64,000 nucleotides of DNA from Stomoxys calcitrans (GCF_963082655.1 NC_081552.1:190228075-190292074), one strand, 5' to 3'; shown: positions 43,661 to 53,699, numbered from the stretch's first letter. Translations and numbers: made by a program. The notes: a model not told the origin generated them from the letters alone.

Positions 43661-43905
43661 CCAGGGGCGGGTTACTGGCCCAGCGCCAACGCTCGCCTCC
43701 AGCCGCCCCTAACCAGGGAACAGACACTGATGTTGGCCATTGGTTATTTGAAGGCGCCAATAACTCGCCTTGTCATCTCGAGTATCATTGGCACTCAGTA
43801 TTTAATTAAGAGCCAGTGCCACCTGACTCCTCACTGAGACTCTCCTCTCGAAAACCGCTGACTTCCCGGGGCCGCATTTGCAGCTACTCCGCATTAAAAC
43901 GGAGC
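43661..43905 (-). mobile_element. GC-rich segment, probable 5' leader of the RTE element
   Basis: Adjoins the truncated endonuclease. On the minus strand it has gcggccccgggaagtcagcg, gagaggagagtctcagtgag, gtggcactggctcttaatta and ggcgctgggccagtaacccg. It is much richer in G+C than its surroundings. I infer that it is the element's upstream leader joined to the endonuclease by an internal deletion. It could also be an unrelated repeat. Confidence 0.45.
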
Positions 43906-44072
43906 TGTTTGGAGAGAAGTTTTACATGGCATAGTACCTCACAAATGTTGCCACCACTAGGAGGGGAAAACCACCGTTGACATTTTTTTCTGATGGTCTC
44001 GCCAGGATTCAAACCCAGGCGTTCAGCGTCATAGGCGGATATGCTAGCCTCTGCTCGGCTGTAACCTCCCTG
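43906..44072 (-). mobile_element. SINE, head and proximal body
   Basis: Minus strand: head with B box as ggattcaaaccc (one mutation), aggcgttcagcgtcataggc, and body to ttggagagaagttttacatg, where it stops at the GC-rich RTE segment. The A-box side is disrupted (cctctgctcggctgtaacc). Confidence 0.8.
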
Positions 44073-44439
44073 TATAACAGTCTATTCATGCACTTTTGTC
44101 ATTTTCAACAATTTTTCAATTTCACCGTAGAATTCTTCAATCTCTTCCATACTAGAGTCATTTGTAGGAGCGTAAACTGATTTATACCAAGTGGTTTAGC
44201 ATTCATTTTTACTAGCTTACATTGCAGATAAATTCCGAATTAAACTAGTAGAGACCCAAACCACTTTGTTAACAGAGTGCGAGAGAGAAACAAAAGTATT
44301 AACAGAGATCCGCTGAGGGTTTAGCAGAGCTCTGTAAATACTTAACAGAACCAAAAAACAAGAGAAAGAGAAATTAATTAAGTTTCTTATTTTTTTTTTT
44401 TATCAATTTTTGCAAATATTTATATGAAAAAAAAAAAAC
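44073..44439. other. Unique DNA with repeated taacagag words
   Basis: Between 44260 and 44350 the word ttaacagag or taacaga occurs repeatedly in an A-rich context, followed by poly-T. No gene or known element. Confidence 0.35.
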
Positions 44440-45000
44440 TATATAGGGTACTACGATTTTCTTGAAATATTCACGGATGGTGCATAATGATTCCGTGGTG
44501 AAAATAGGGTACTGCACTTTTTGATATCTGAAGACTCTCCTCTTACCCTAATTTTCAGAAAAGACAGATCTCGGTGATGGGTTGTGCGATTTATGTGAAA
44601 TTTTGTGTGCTCTCTTATAGTAACCTAAAAATAAAAATTTGGTTTCCAAATTTCGGATGGGGTACCTAGGGGGGCAGCCCCACCCCAAAACCTACCAAAT
44701 ATATATATACACAAATCACGACAATATGGGACTCAAATGTAAGGTATTTAAGAGTAGAAAATGTATCTGATATCCTATTGTCGGACTAAGTGTTTGGGAG
44801 ACCACCCCAACCCCCAAAAAACCCCTAAATCGGACATATTTACCGACCTTGACAATATGGGACTCAAATAAGAGTTATTTGCGAAAAATAAATGGTATTT
44901 GAGAGAAGAGCACGATACTAATATTTTTTTTCTGGGCACACACCCCTAAATCGGACATCATGACAATATCGAGCTGAAATAAAGACATTTAATAATGGTG
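44440..45000 (+). repeat. Repeat C with header block
   Basis: Header-like block (ctcctcttaccctaattttc, acagatctcggtgatgggtt, gtgaaattttgtgtgctc, taggggggcagccccacccc), then about three units (gacaatatgggactcaaatg, taaggtatttaagagtaga, atctgatatcc). Same order as at 54430-55400. Confidence 0.75.
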
Positions 45001-46430
45001 TATATCTAACACCCAAACGGTAATGACTCTAAACCCTGCTTCTTTGGTTCAAATCCATTGACAAAATCCTTCATTTGTAGTATTCTTTTTGGGATAGGAG
45101 TAAGAACGAACATTATTATTGTCCTTCTGTGTTGAAGTTTCCCACCAATACATCCTATATATGAAACTTTTCCTCAGTATTCATGTGCATTTTTCATTGG
45201 AATTCTTTTCTCCTCTAGTCCATTAACTAACTACAAGTATGACTTTTAGAGCGCACTCGGCTGGTCTTTGAAATACACATATGAGGAACTGTTCTTATAA
45301 AGATTTGCTTCTTGAACGTGCCAGCTTGGTTCTAATCTCTATTATGGTTGGCTGCTCCCAGACATTTAGTATGTAATATTAAAGAGTAGTTATATTTGAG
45401 CAAACAAGTGCTCAGTCTGAACACTTGACTCTAATGACTGACTGGGAGGAATTGTTTGAAGACTACTCGGTACACTGTTTGATGTTGTTGTTCTCGCTTC
45501 TCTACATCTCATTTCATCGCTAATGTGAAATTTTGAAAATTAAAAGTCGAAAAAAACATATGTGTATTTCAAAGACAATTGTGCGTTCGTCAATGGTATA
45601 GACACCCTCTCACACACAATATTTCTTTGTTTATTTTGACTGAGCAAAAAGCGCTGTCATTGTGTTGAGCAGCTCGGTCGAGTGGGGATGGAAGGATTCT
45701 TCTTTCCTGATGTGACTTGTGGATTTCATAAAAATCTGTCTTAACAAAAAATTTGTACTTACTCTGCGGTGAAGTGTATCACAAGGTCGGCCTTGCCCGA
45801 CTTTGGTTACTCCTTAATTGTCCAATATTAGCTTAGTTGCAGTTGTTATTTAAAAGCAATTCCAAGTGTGTTATATCAGCATTTACTGTTTGATTATAAA
45901 AGATGCCGCTTAAGTGCTTTCGACGTGCCAACAAATCTAAAGTCACGAATGAAATAAACAACAGATTTTAATTACTTACCAACTGTTTGACATGAGCTAA
46001 TTCGCTCCTGGGTATTATTGACTTGTTTAATTAATGGTAACTTGTATTTATTAAGCAAATCTTATTTATCTTTCGATAGTATAGTTGAAGTTATTGAGTA
46101 GCTGTTCAAAGCATTTTTAATTAAAATTTAATTTCTATAATTTGTTGTGGACAATAGAATTTCAGATAGTTTTTTGTTTGAAAAGTAATATTTTGAGAAG
46201 ATTTTTTCAGTTTCGAATGGAACCCTAAATCAAGAGCAGAAATCAAAACATGAACTGATCATATATTGTGGAAAATGTTAAGACGGACGGACAAATATAA
46301 CTAGATCAAAAATAAAAATTAACAATTAAACTTGTGTTAAGACCAGCTGAACCGAATCCCATTTACCCTCAATCATTAATTGCATGGGTTTCAAAAATAT
46401 TTAATCGATCTCCGCTATTTATTATTTTAT
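45001..46430. other. Mostly unique DNA with small repeat relics
   Basis: At 45585-45705 it shares a dispersed repeat with 24655-24765. At 45770-45815 a solo reversed hairpin terminus of the DINE type is visible (caaggtcggccttgcccgac). At 46275-46375 there are decayed tail-like (agacggacggacaaatataac) and header-like (gaccagctgaaccgaatccc) pieces. No coding signal. Confidence 0.4.
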
Positions 46431-46998
46431 TTCATTTCATTTTATTTTATTTTATTTTATTTTATTTTATTTTATTTTATTTTATTTTATTTTATTTTAT
46501 TTTATTTTATTTTATTTTATTTTATTTTATTTTATTTTATTTTATTTTATTTTATTTTATTTTATTTTATTTTATTTTATTTTATTTTATTTTATTTTAT
46601 TTTATTTTATTTTATTTTATTTTATTTTATTTTATTTTATTTTATTTTATTTTATTTTATTTTATTTTATTTTATTTTATTTTATTTTATTTTAATTTTA
46701 ATTTTAATTTTATTTTATTTTATTTTGTTTTATTTTATTTTATTTTATTTTATTTTATTTTGTTTTATTTTATTTTATTTTATTTTATTTTGTTTTATTT
46801 TATTTTATTTTATTTTATTTTATTTTATTTTATTTTATTTTATTTTATTTTATTTTATTTTATTTTATTTTATTTTATTTTATTTTATTTTATTTTATTT
46901 TATTTTATTTTATTTTATTTTATTTTATTTTATTTTATTTTATTTTGTTTTATTTTATTTTATTTTATTTTATTTTATTTTATTTTATTTTATTTTGT
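46431..46998. repeat. (TTTTA)n microsatellite, about 568 bp
   Basis: An almost uninterrupted run of about 113 pentanucleotide units. A few unit variants (ttttg; a ttaattttaattttaatttt patch near 46690) occur mainly in the second half, which suggests slippage-homogenised blocks. The open frames with repeating ILFYF residues are artefacts of a stop-free pentanucleotide. Confidence 0.95.
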
Positions 46999-48027
46999 TG
47001 AATTTTTTCAGAAATATTTTGAACGGCTCAAATTTCTTTCAAACCCAAACTATCTTTGGCAGTGACCCCCGCTGCGGTATTCGAGCCATGCTGTAAACAA
47101 TCGCTTAGAAAGCATTTCCGCTTTGGCAAACCAACATTTGTTGTTGTTGTATAAACAAATACAAAAACAAATTGATAGAGTGCGGCAAGTGAATGGGTGT
47201 CTGCTTAGATTGTTCGTTCACCTAACAAGTTCCACCCTGCGAGCGGCAACTTGCTGTATTTTTTTACTTTTGTTTACCAGTTTTTTTTTGTTTTCGGTGT
47301 TATTTTTTTTTTTAATTTTCTTCTTCGCTGTTCATTGCTCTGCCAATTGATTTTTAAAATTGTTTGGCACATTGCAATATTGGCTTATAAAAATACGAAT
47401 AGAAGAAAACAACAAAAATGTTATTTATGCGAAACAAATGTTGCGGTCAGAGTGAGTCTTGCCTGGTGCATTCGAAGAGGGTAAATGGGGGTCCGCTTGA
47501 AGGACTCATTATGATCGATTACTCGATCGATCAATGGTTGTCTATTAACCACACATCATCAGTGACAGTTGCAAACGAGAAATAAATGTCAATTTCATGG
47601 TATGTGCAATTTTTTAATTAAGGGTCAATTTGCCAATAACTCTTTGGGAATGCAAAATGTGATAAGAAATAAATGATCGTAGAGTGTTGCAGTACCTATG
47701 TAGGTAGCGATCTTGGATTACCAGTGCAGGGAACTTTGGTTCAACGTCCAACGAGGGTTTGATTGGCAAAAACATTTCAAATGAATTTGATTTAAAATCA
47801 CCACTATACCCCAACCTAAGGTAACATAGGGATCGTAAACGGCTTATCGTTGATATTTGCAAGAAATATGTTTGCAGTTGGTAATTTTCATAATTTGTGA
47901 AACCTGATATAGTTTCCCTATAAATCGTACTTCCCATATGATTTCTTCGGCACCCGGAGTTGGTAGCATACTAATACTCGTGAGTACTTTTAACTGCTCT
48001 TTTCTATACAAAATGTTATTTTTACAG
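46999..48027. other. Unique DNA with a weak DINE-like relic
   Basis: Mostly unique. At about 47890-47965, aacctgatatagtttcccta and cttcggcacccggagttgg look like a decayed minus-orientation DINE-like unit. Frames here have no known motif. Confidence 0.35.
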
Positions 48028-48126
48028 TGTTTTATTCCCACCACCGAAGGATGGGGTTATATTAATTTTTCCATTCCTTTAGCAACACATCGAAATATCC
48101 ATTTCCGACCCTATAAAGTGTATATA

Positions 48127-48733
48127 AAGGGTGATTTTTTTGAGGTTAGGATTTTCATGCATTAGTATTTGACAGATCACGTGGGATTTCAGACATGGTG
48201 TCAAAGAGAAAGATGCTCAGTATGCTTTGACATTTCATCATGAATAGACTTACTAACGAGCAACGCTTGCAAATCATTGAATTTTATTACCAAAATCAGT
48301 GTTCGGTTCGAAATGTGTTCATTCACCGTAACGTTGCGTCCAACAGCATCTTTGAAAAAATACGGTCCAATGATTCCACCAGCGTACAAACCACACCAAA
48401 CAGTGCATTTTTCGGGATGCATGGGCAGTTCTTGAACGGCTTCTGGTTGCTCTTCACTCCAAATGCGGCAATTTTGCTTATTTACGTAGCCATTCAACCA
48501 GAAATGAGCCTCATCGCTGAACAAAATTTGTCAAAATTTGAACACATTTCGAACCGAACACTGATTTTGGTAATAAAATTCAATGATTTGCAAGCGTTGC
48601 TCGTTAGTAAGTCTATTCATGATGAAATGTCAAAGCATACTGAGCATCTTTCTCTTTGACACCATGTCTGAAATCCCACGTGATCTGTCAAATACTAATG
48701 CATGAAAATCCTAACCTCAAAAATATCACCCTT
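48127..48733 (-). mobile_element. Fold-back Tc1/mariner-type element with 195-bp arms
   Basis: A 607-bp element bounded by TA (48125-48126 and 48734-48735). Left arm 48127-48321 and right arm 48539-48733 are inverted copies differing at one position that I can see (aagggtgattttttt versus aagggtgatattttt). Each arm includes the terminal inverted repeat and the first 27 or so transposase codons (MNRLTNEQRLQIIEFYYQNQ). The 217-bp centre carries, on the minus strand, a catalytic-domain piece. The structure implies an internal deletion plus inverted duplication of one end. It is non-autonomous but could in principle be mobilised in trans. Confidence 0.92.
48201..48524 (-). pseudogene. Tc1/mariner transposase fragment
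   Basis: A 107-codon frame. It opens MFSDEAHFWLNGYVNKQNCR with the second catalytic Asp region (SDEAHFWLNGYVNKQN), then WSEEQPEAVQELPMHPEK, VWCGLYAGGIIGPYFFKDAV and GRNVTV. From there it runs into the opposite arm, giving nonsense residues. The DNA-binding half, the first catalytic Asp region and the C-terminal Asp are missing. In intact relatives the transposase cuts and pastes the element at TA sites. Confidence 0.88.
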
Positions 48734-49738
48734 TATATTCTTGATCAGTCTGTCCGTCCGTCTGTCTGTTGAAATCACGCTACAGTCTTTAAAAACAGAG
48801 ATATTAAGCTGAAACTGCAAGATCCTTTTTTGTCCATAAGCAGGTTAAATTCGAAGATGGGCTGTATCGGACTATATCTTGATATAGCCCCCATATAGGC
48901 CGGTCCGCCGATTTAGGGTCCTAGGCCCATAAAAGCCACATTTATTATCCAATTATGCTGAAATTTGGAAGAGTGAGTTGTGTAAGGCCACTCGTCATTC
49001 TTCTGCAATTTGTCCCAGATCGTTCTAGATTTGGATATAGTTGCCATATAGACCGATCTCTCGATATAAAATCTTGGGTCCACAAAAGGCGCATTTATTG
49101 TCTAGTTTCGCCGAAATTTAGGACAGTGTTAGACCTTTCTACATTCTTCTTCAATTTGGCCCATATCGGTCCAGATTTGGATATAGCGGCCATATAGACC
49201 GATCTCTGGATCAAAGGTTTTGGGCCCATATATGGCGCATTTACGGTCCGATATCGCCGAAATTTGGGACAGTGAGTTTTGTTTTAGGCCCTTTAACATT
49301 CTTCTTTAATTTGGCTCAGATCGGTCCAGGTTTTTCATATAGCTGCCATATAGACCGATCTCTCGATTAAGGTCGTGGGTCTATAAGAGGCATATTTATT
49401 GTCCGATTTCGCCGAAATTTGGTACAGTGAGTTGTGTTAGGCCCTTCGACATTCTTCTTTAATTTGGCTCAGATCGGTCCAGATTTGGATATAGCTGTCA
49501 TATAGACCTATCTCTCGATCAAAGATTTTGGACCTATAACAAGCTCATTTATGGTCCCATGTCGCCGAAATTTGAGACAGTGGGTTGTGTTGTAGGCCCC
49601 TCAACATAATTCTGCAATTCGACACAGTTCGGTCCAGATTTGGATATAGCTCCCATATAGACCGATCTCTCGATGTAAGGTGGAGGGTATCCAAAGTTCT
49701 GCCCAGACGAACTTTACGCATTTCTACTTGTTTTTTGC

Positions 49739-50365
49739 AAAAAATGGTTGAAGCTGTTTTTATTGCTTTCATTACTGACATTTTCCTATAATTTTAATTT
49801 TTTTGGTTTTTAATTATTCTTAGATGCCGCTGCCTTTTAAACGCCAGTTTGTATTTGGGGGTCAATGAATGAAGCGGCAATGTCATGGCGCCATTGATTG
49901 TTGAGCACTGTGTGATTTATGAACGAATCACTTTCAACCTGTCCAGAATATCTGGGTTGTGTTGTTATTATTGCTCATACAAATCGAGTACTTTGAGAAC
50001 CGCAAAATCATTAGTTTTAATTGCAATTATCTTATAAATAGTAACGCTCAGAGAAAAAAAATGCAATTAATACTCTTCTCATTTATGTTTCTTCGCTGTA
50101 CCACCTGTAACACCAAGACATATTAGTTTAGGACTCCAGACTAACTTAAACAATTTTTGTCGATTGTAGCGGTAGGCCACAGACTCCTATGATCCTTGGA
50201 TTGGTAATCCTAACCTCGAAAGGACTTAACTTTTAACTTTTTTTGTAGAAATTGTACATTTGATGTTTAGTTATAGCCTGTGTGGTAGGTGGTAAACTGC
50301 CCACCCTCCTGTGGTGATAGCCATAATATCTCAATTAAAAAGTATCTATTATGTCCTTATATCGT
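49739..50365. other. Unique intron-like DNA
   Basis: No known repeat or domain. Contains a short tandem-like stretch near 50165-50230 (taggccacagactcctatga, ccttggattggtaatcctaa). It lies just upstream of minisatellite block 1. Confidence 0.35.
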
Positions 50366-50553
50366 TTTTATTTACAACTTCTACTAAACCACCCTTCCCC
50401 AAGGGAAAGGGTAGTAAAATTAGCCTTCCCCAAGGGAAAGGGTACTAAAACTACCCTACCCCAAGGAAAAGTGTACTAAAACTACCCTTCTTCAAGGGAA
50501 ATGGTACTAAACCTATCCTTCCTCAAGGGAAAGGGTATTTTATTTACAACTTC
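50366..50553. repeat. 31-bp minisatellite, block 1 (five units) with 16-bp flanking direct repeats
   Basis: Exactly five units at 50382-50537, one of 30 and four of 31 bp, each containing a variant of cccttccccaagggaaaggg after tactaaaacta. The block is bracketed by identical ttttatttacaacttc at 50366-50381 and 50538-50553, which resembles a target-site duplication. The unit core is quasi-palindromic. Confidence 0.85.
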
Positions 50554-50564
50554 CTTCCCTTGCT

Positions 50565-50611
50565 GTTCAAAAAAATTAACCCATTATGTTTTTTCTTTCT
50601 TTCAGGTAAGT
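50565..50611 (+). promoter_or_regulatory. Candidate recursive splice site 2 (zero-length exon)
   Basis: Polypyrimidine tract (tgttttttctttctttcag) ending at CAG 50603-50605, then GTAAGT at 50606-50611. A branch-point-like aaattaaccc is about 30 nt upstream. It matches site 1 in form and strand, 26.6 kb away. It is only about 50 bp downstream of minisatellite block 1 and lies in unique sequence. Confidence 0.65.
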
Positions 50612-50744
50612 GCATAGAATTATAAATAAACATATATAAGACTTGGTCTTTAGGTAAGCTCTAGATGTGTTATAAGTCACAATTTTAAACTAGTGGAACA
50701 AACTTTTGAATTTCATAAAGAAAACCTAGAAACAAAGGGGGCTA
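50612..50744. other. Unique DNA after ratchet site 2
   Basis: No recognised repeat. A second, weaker gtctttag|gtaagc at about 50647-50658 resembles a splice-site pair but lacks a good pyrimidine tract. Confidence 0.35.
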
Positions 50745-51230
50745 TATGTATGATGATCCCATTTGAGCGGGTTCTAGTGTGGATGTTGAAGAGCATAAAC
50801 GAAACTTCTGCCAAATCGGACGAAAATTGCGAAATCGAGTAATAAACGAGCTTTTATAGTCCCAATAACTTGAATCGGCAGATCAGGGCTATATATGGCA
50901 GCCATATCCACGAATCTCGAGGAGCCTAACACAACTCATTCACCTTTGATCGGCCTAAAACTTTAAATCGGGAGATCGATATATATGACAGCTACATCCA
51001 AATCAGGACCGATCCGGTCCGCATTGAACAAGAATGTTGAGAGTCGTAACATAACACACTGTGGCAAATTTCAGCGAAACCGGATGATAAATGTGGCTTT
51101 AACTTAATTAACTTAATCTGCCTGTGAACAAAAATAGGAATCTGTGCAAAGTTTCAGCTCAATATCTCTTTTTTTTTAAAGACTCAGGCTATAGTCTTTA
51201 AAAAAAGAGATATTGACCTGAAACTTTGCA
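50745..51230 (+). repeat. DINE-like remnant ending in an inverted hairpin
   Basis: Decayed units (gaaacttctgccaaatcgga, tcggcagatcagggctatat, gggagatcgatatatatgac). Then ctgtgcaaagtttcagctca runs into its own inverted copy: 51147-51180 and 51195-51229 are near-perfect complements (gcaaagtttcagctcaata versus atattgacctgaaactttgc) around aagactcaggctatagtctt. Minisatellite block 2 starts directly at the end of the right arm. Confidence 0.8.
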
Positions 51231-52316
51231 CTACCCTTCCCCAAGGGAAAGGGTACTAAAACTACCCTTCCCCAAGGGAAAGGGTACTAAAACTACCCTT
51301 CCCCAAGGGAAAGGGTTAGAAAACTACACTTCCCCAAGGGAAAGGGTACTAAAACTACCCTTCCCCAAGGGAAAGGGTACTAAAACTACCCTTCCCCAAG
51401 GGAAAGGGTACTAAAACTACCCTTCCCCAAAGGAAACGGCATTAAAACTACCCTTTCCCAAGGGAAAGGGTACTAAAACTACCCTTCCCCAAGGGAAAGG
51501 GTACTAAAACTACCCTTCCCCAAGGGAAAGGGTACTAAAACTACCCTTGTCCAAGGGAAAGGGTACTAAAACTACCCTTCCCCAAGGGAAAGGGTACTAA
51601 AACTACCCTTACCCAAAGGAAAGGGTACTAAAACTACACCTCCCCAAAGGAAAGGCTACTAAAACTGCCCTTCCTCAAGGCAAAGGGTACTAAAATACCC
51701 TTCCTCGAGGGAAAGGGTTCTAAAACTACCCTTCTCCAAGGGAAAGGGTTCTAAAACTACCCTTCTCCAAGGGAAAGGGTATTTAAACTGCTCTTTCCCA
51801 AGGAAAGGGTACTAAAACTACCCTTTCCCCAAGCGAGAGGGTACTAAAACTACCCTTCCCCAAGGGAAAGGGTACTAAAACTACCCTTCCCCAAGGAAAA
51901 GGGTAGTACAATTACCCTTCGCCAAGGGCACTAAAACTACCCTTTCCCAAGAAAGGGAAAGAGTACAAAACTACCCTTCCCCAAGGGAAAGAGTATTTAA
52001 ACTATCCTTTCCCAAGGGAAAGGGTACTAAAACTACCCTTCCCCAAAGGAAAGGGTACTAAAACTACCCTTCCCCAAGGGAAATGGTACTTAAACTACCC
52101 TTTCTCAAGGGGAAGGGTATTTAAACTGCTCTTCCCCAAGGGAAAGGTTACTAAAACTACCCTTCCTCAAGGGAAAGGGTACTAAAACTACCCTTCCCCA
52201 AGGGAAAGGGTACTAAAACTACCCTTCCTCAAGGGAAAGGGTACTAAAACTACCCTTCCCCAAGGGAAAGGGTACTAAAACTACCCCTCCCCAAAGGGAA
52301 AGGTTACTAAAACTAC
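51231..52316. repeat. 31-bp minisatellite, block 2 (about 35 units)
   Basis: About 1,086 bp of the same unit as block 1 (tactaaaacta plus cccttccccaagggaaaggg). Units are nearly identical at both ends and more varied in the middle (for example ctcttccccaaggg, gagtatttaaactat). The array begins directly after a DINE-derived hairpin and ends directly before LINE A sequence. The frame at 51226-51414 (PKGKGTKTTLPQ repeats) is an artefact. Confidence 0.95.
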
Positions 52317-53400
52317 AGAGAGAACATGTTGTCTTGGTATAGGCGGAGCGATGAGAACCAAGCCCACTAGGGCACTTGAGACTATTCTAGATATCTGACC
52401 CGTTGACATACAGATTAAGTGTGAGGCAGCCACTGCTGCTATGAGATTTGAGGTAATAGAGTACGGGAGCAAGTCATACCATAGCGGCCATAGGAAACCT
52501 GGATGAATTGGAAGATGACACTTGAGGTTGAGTGAGAGGCACTGCTGTCAGAGACGCAGTCTTGGATTGGCGGAAAAACTGGTATTGTCATCTATACAGA
52601 TGGATCAAAGCTATAGGACAGAGTGGGCCTGGGGGGTCTACATTGAGAATCTGTTTTAGACTTCTTGACCATAATACGATCCTGCAGGCAGGAATCCCGC
52701 GATACGTAGGGAGGAGTGGTGTTCACGCGAGGAGGTCGAGTGTGAACTTCTTTATAGTCAGTAAACTGACCATCGGGGCAATAACAACCAGGAAGGTTAG
52801 GCCACGAACAGTCTTGGAGAGTAAAAAGGAGATTAACGCCCTCTCAGAGGATGGCACAATTCGCATTGTTTGGGTGCCCAGTCATGGCGGAGTAAGGGGG
52901 AATGTAAGAGCAGAGTCAGTGAAGGCCAGAAAGGACTGCCTCAAATAAACTTGGTTAGGTCGGTAGGAAGGCGAGAATCCTATGGAGAGATCCGTATCGT
53001 GAAAGGTAGTAAGAAGTAGGTCAGTATAGCTTGCGGTATCATAACGGGACACATAGTACTACAAGCTTACTTATGCAAAATCGTTGCGGCAAGTGATAGC
53101 ATGTGTAGAGGATGATGATACGTTGGATAATTTCCTATTTGATTGCCCGGCTTTTGCGGCAAACGGACACCGGTATTTAAATGGGCACACAATACCCGAC
53201 ATGAACCACTTTTGGGGCGTGGTATGGAAAACAATTAGGGATTTTGTAAGTAGCACGGCATTTCTAACTTAGATTTTCCTTTTCGAGCTTACTTTTAAGT
53301 ATTTAGAGCGCACATCAAGCCGATTACTGGCTCAGGTGGCTGTCCATAGTACCGTGGGGCGAATTAATATTTGCACTGTGTTTTCGACCTGACCTTTACT
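52317..53400 (+). mobile_element. LINE family A, 3' part (second plus copy)
   Basis: Starts at agagaacatgttgtcttgg, equal to 5145 of the first copy, so it is cut inside the thumb/connection region. It has a decayed RNase H (AVKARKDCLK end; VWVPSHGGVRGNVRAESVKA at about 52870), then EDDDTLDNFLFDCPAF (about 53115) and NGHTIPDMNHFWGVVWKTIR (about 53190) up to a stop near 53270. The 3' untranslated part (acttagattttccttttcg, gcgaattaatatttgcac) matches 6225-6340. Many frame changes. Confidence 0.8.
52532..52948 (+). pseudogene. RNase H remnant (LINE A, second copy)
   Basis: A 138-codon frame that mixes out-of-frame N-terminal sequence with true RNase H C-terminal sequence from TIGAITTRKVRPRTVLES through KKEINALSEDGTIRIVWVPS (the His motif reads SHGGVRGN) to KARKDCLK. 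The TDGSK block lies in another frame (about 52595). Not functional. Confidence 0.7.
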
Positions 53401-53699
53401 TAATTCTTGTATTGGCTGGGCAGATGGACAAGTGCATGCGCCATGCCATTTCTTGTCAGAATTGGGACACACATACATAGCATGATCACTCAGCCCAATT
53501 TTCAGACATCGGGAACTAGAAGTGGCCACAGACAGGTAAATTACCTTGATTAGGCATTGGACTAGCATTGGAGGCTTTGTCCAAAACCGCGGAGTCGGAG
53601 TTGGAGAAATTAACAGCAGTTTGAGTCCGTTTCACAGTTGAGCAAGCTTCATCCGACTCCGAAGTCTGAATACGCAGCGCTGACTCTGTCATTGATACG
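53401..53699. other. Unique DNA
   Basis: No coding domain. Some self-similar purine words (gcggagtcggagttggagaa and catccgactccgaagtc near 53590-53670) form a weak inverted repeat resembling that at 25888-25916. Confidence 0.35.

Larger units (their letters stand above)
48028..49738 (-). repeat. DINE-like element, minus orientation, split by a mariner
   Basis: Reversed tail at 48028-48126 (cccaccaccgaaggatgggg, agcaacacatcgaaatatcc, accctataaagtgtatata). It is interrupted by a fold-back mariner and resumes at 48734 (tatattcttgatcagtctg, tccgtccgtctgtctg). The body has five or six reversed units (ttggatatagctgccatata, gaccgatctctcgat, ttattgtccgatttcgccg). Reversed header at 49680-49738 (ggtggagggtatccaaagtt, cgaactttacgcatttct, acttgttttttg). 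Confidence 0.85.

Noticed and set aside
46334..47096. Two overlapping 240-residue frames with repeating ILFYF
   Set aside because: They are the translation of a stop-free (TTTTA)n microsatellite and have no gene-like composition.
48240..48659. 139-residue plus-strand frame as a transposase
   Set aside because: It begins with the true transposase start but soon reads the antisense of the catalytic segment and then the antisense of the opposite arm.
50641..50660. Third recursive splice site at gtctttag|gtaagc
   Set aside because: The pyrimidine tract is too short and the donor is GTAAGC. It is close to the much better site at 50606.
51226..51414. 62-residue Lys/Gly/Pro-rich repeat protein
   Set aside because: The frame follows the 31-bp minisatellite and is lost within a few units; no start context or flanking gene.
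51231..52316. CRISPR-like array, because of regular 31-bp units with palindromic cores
   Set aside because: There are no variable spacers; the units are contiguous. The DNA is eukaryotic and no cas genes are present.
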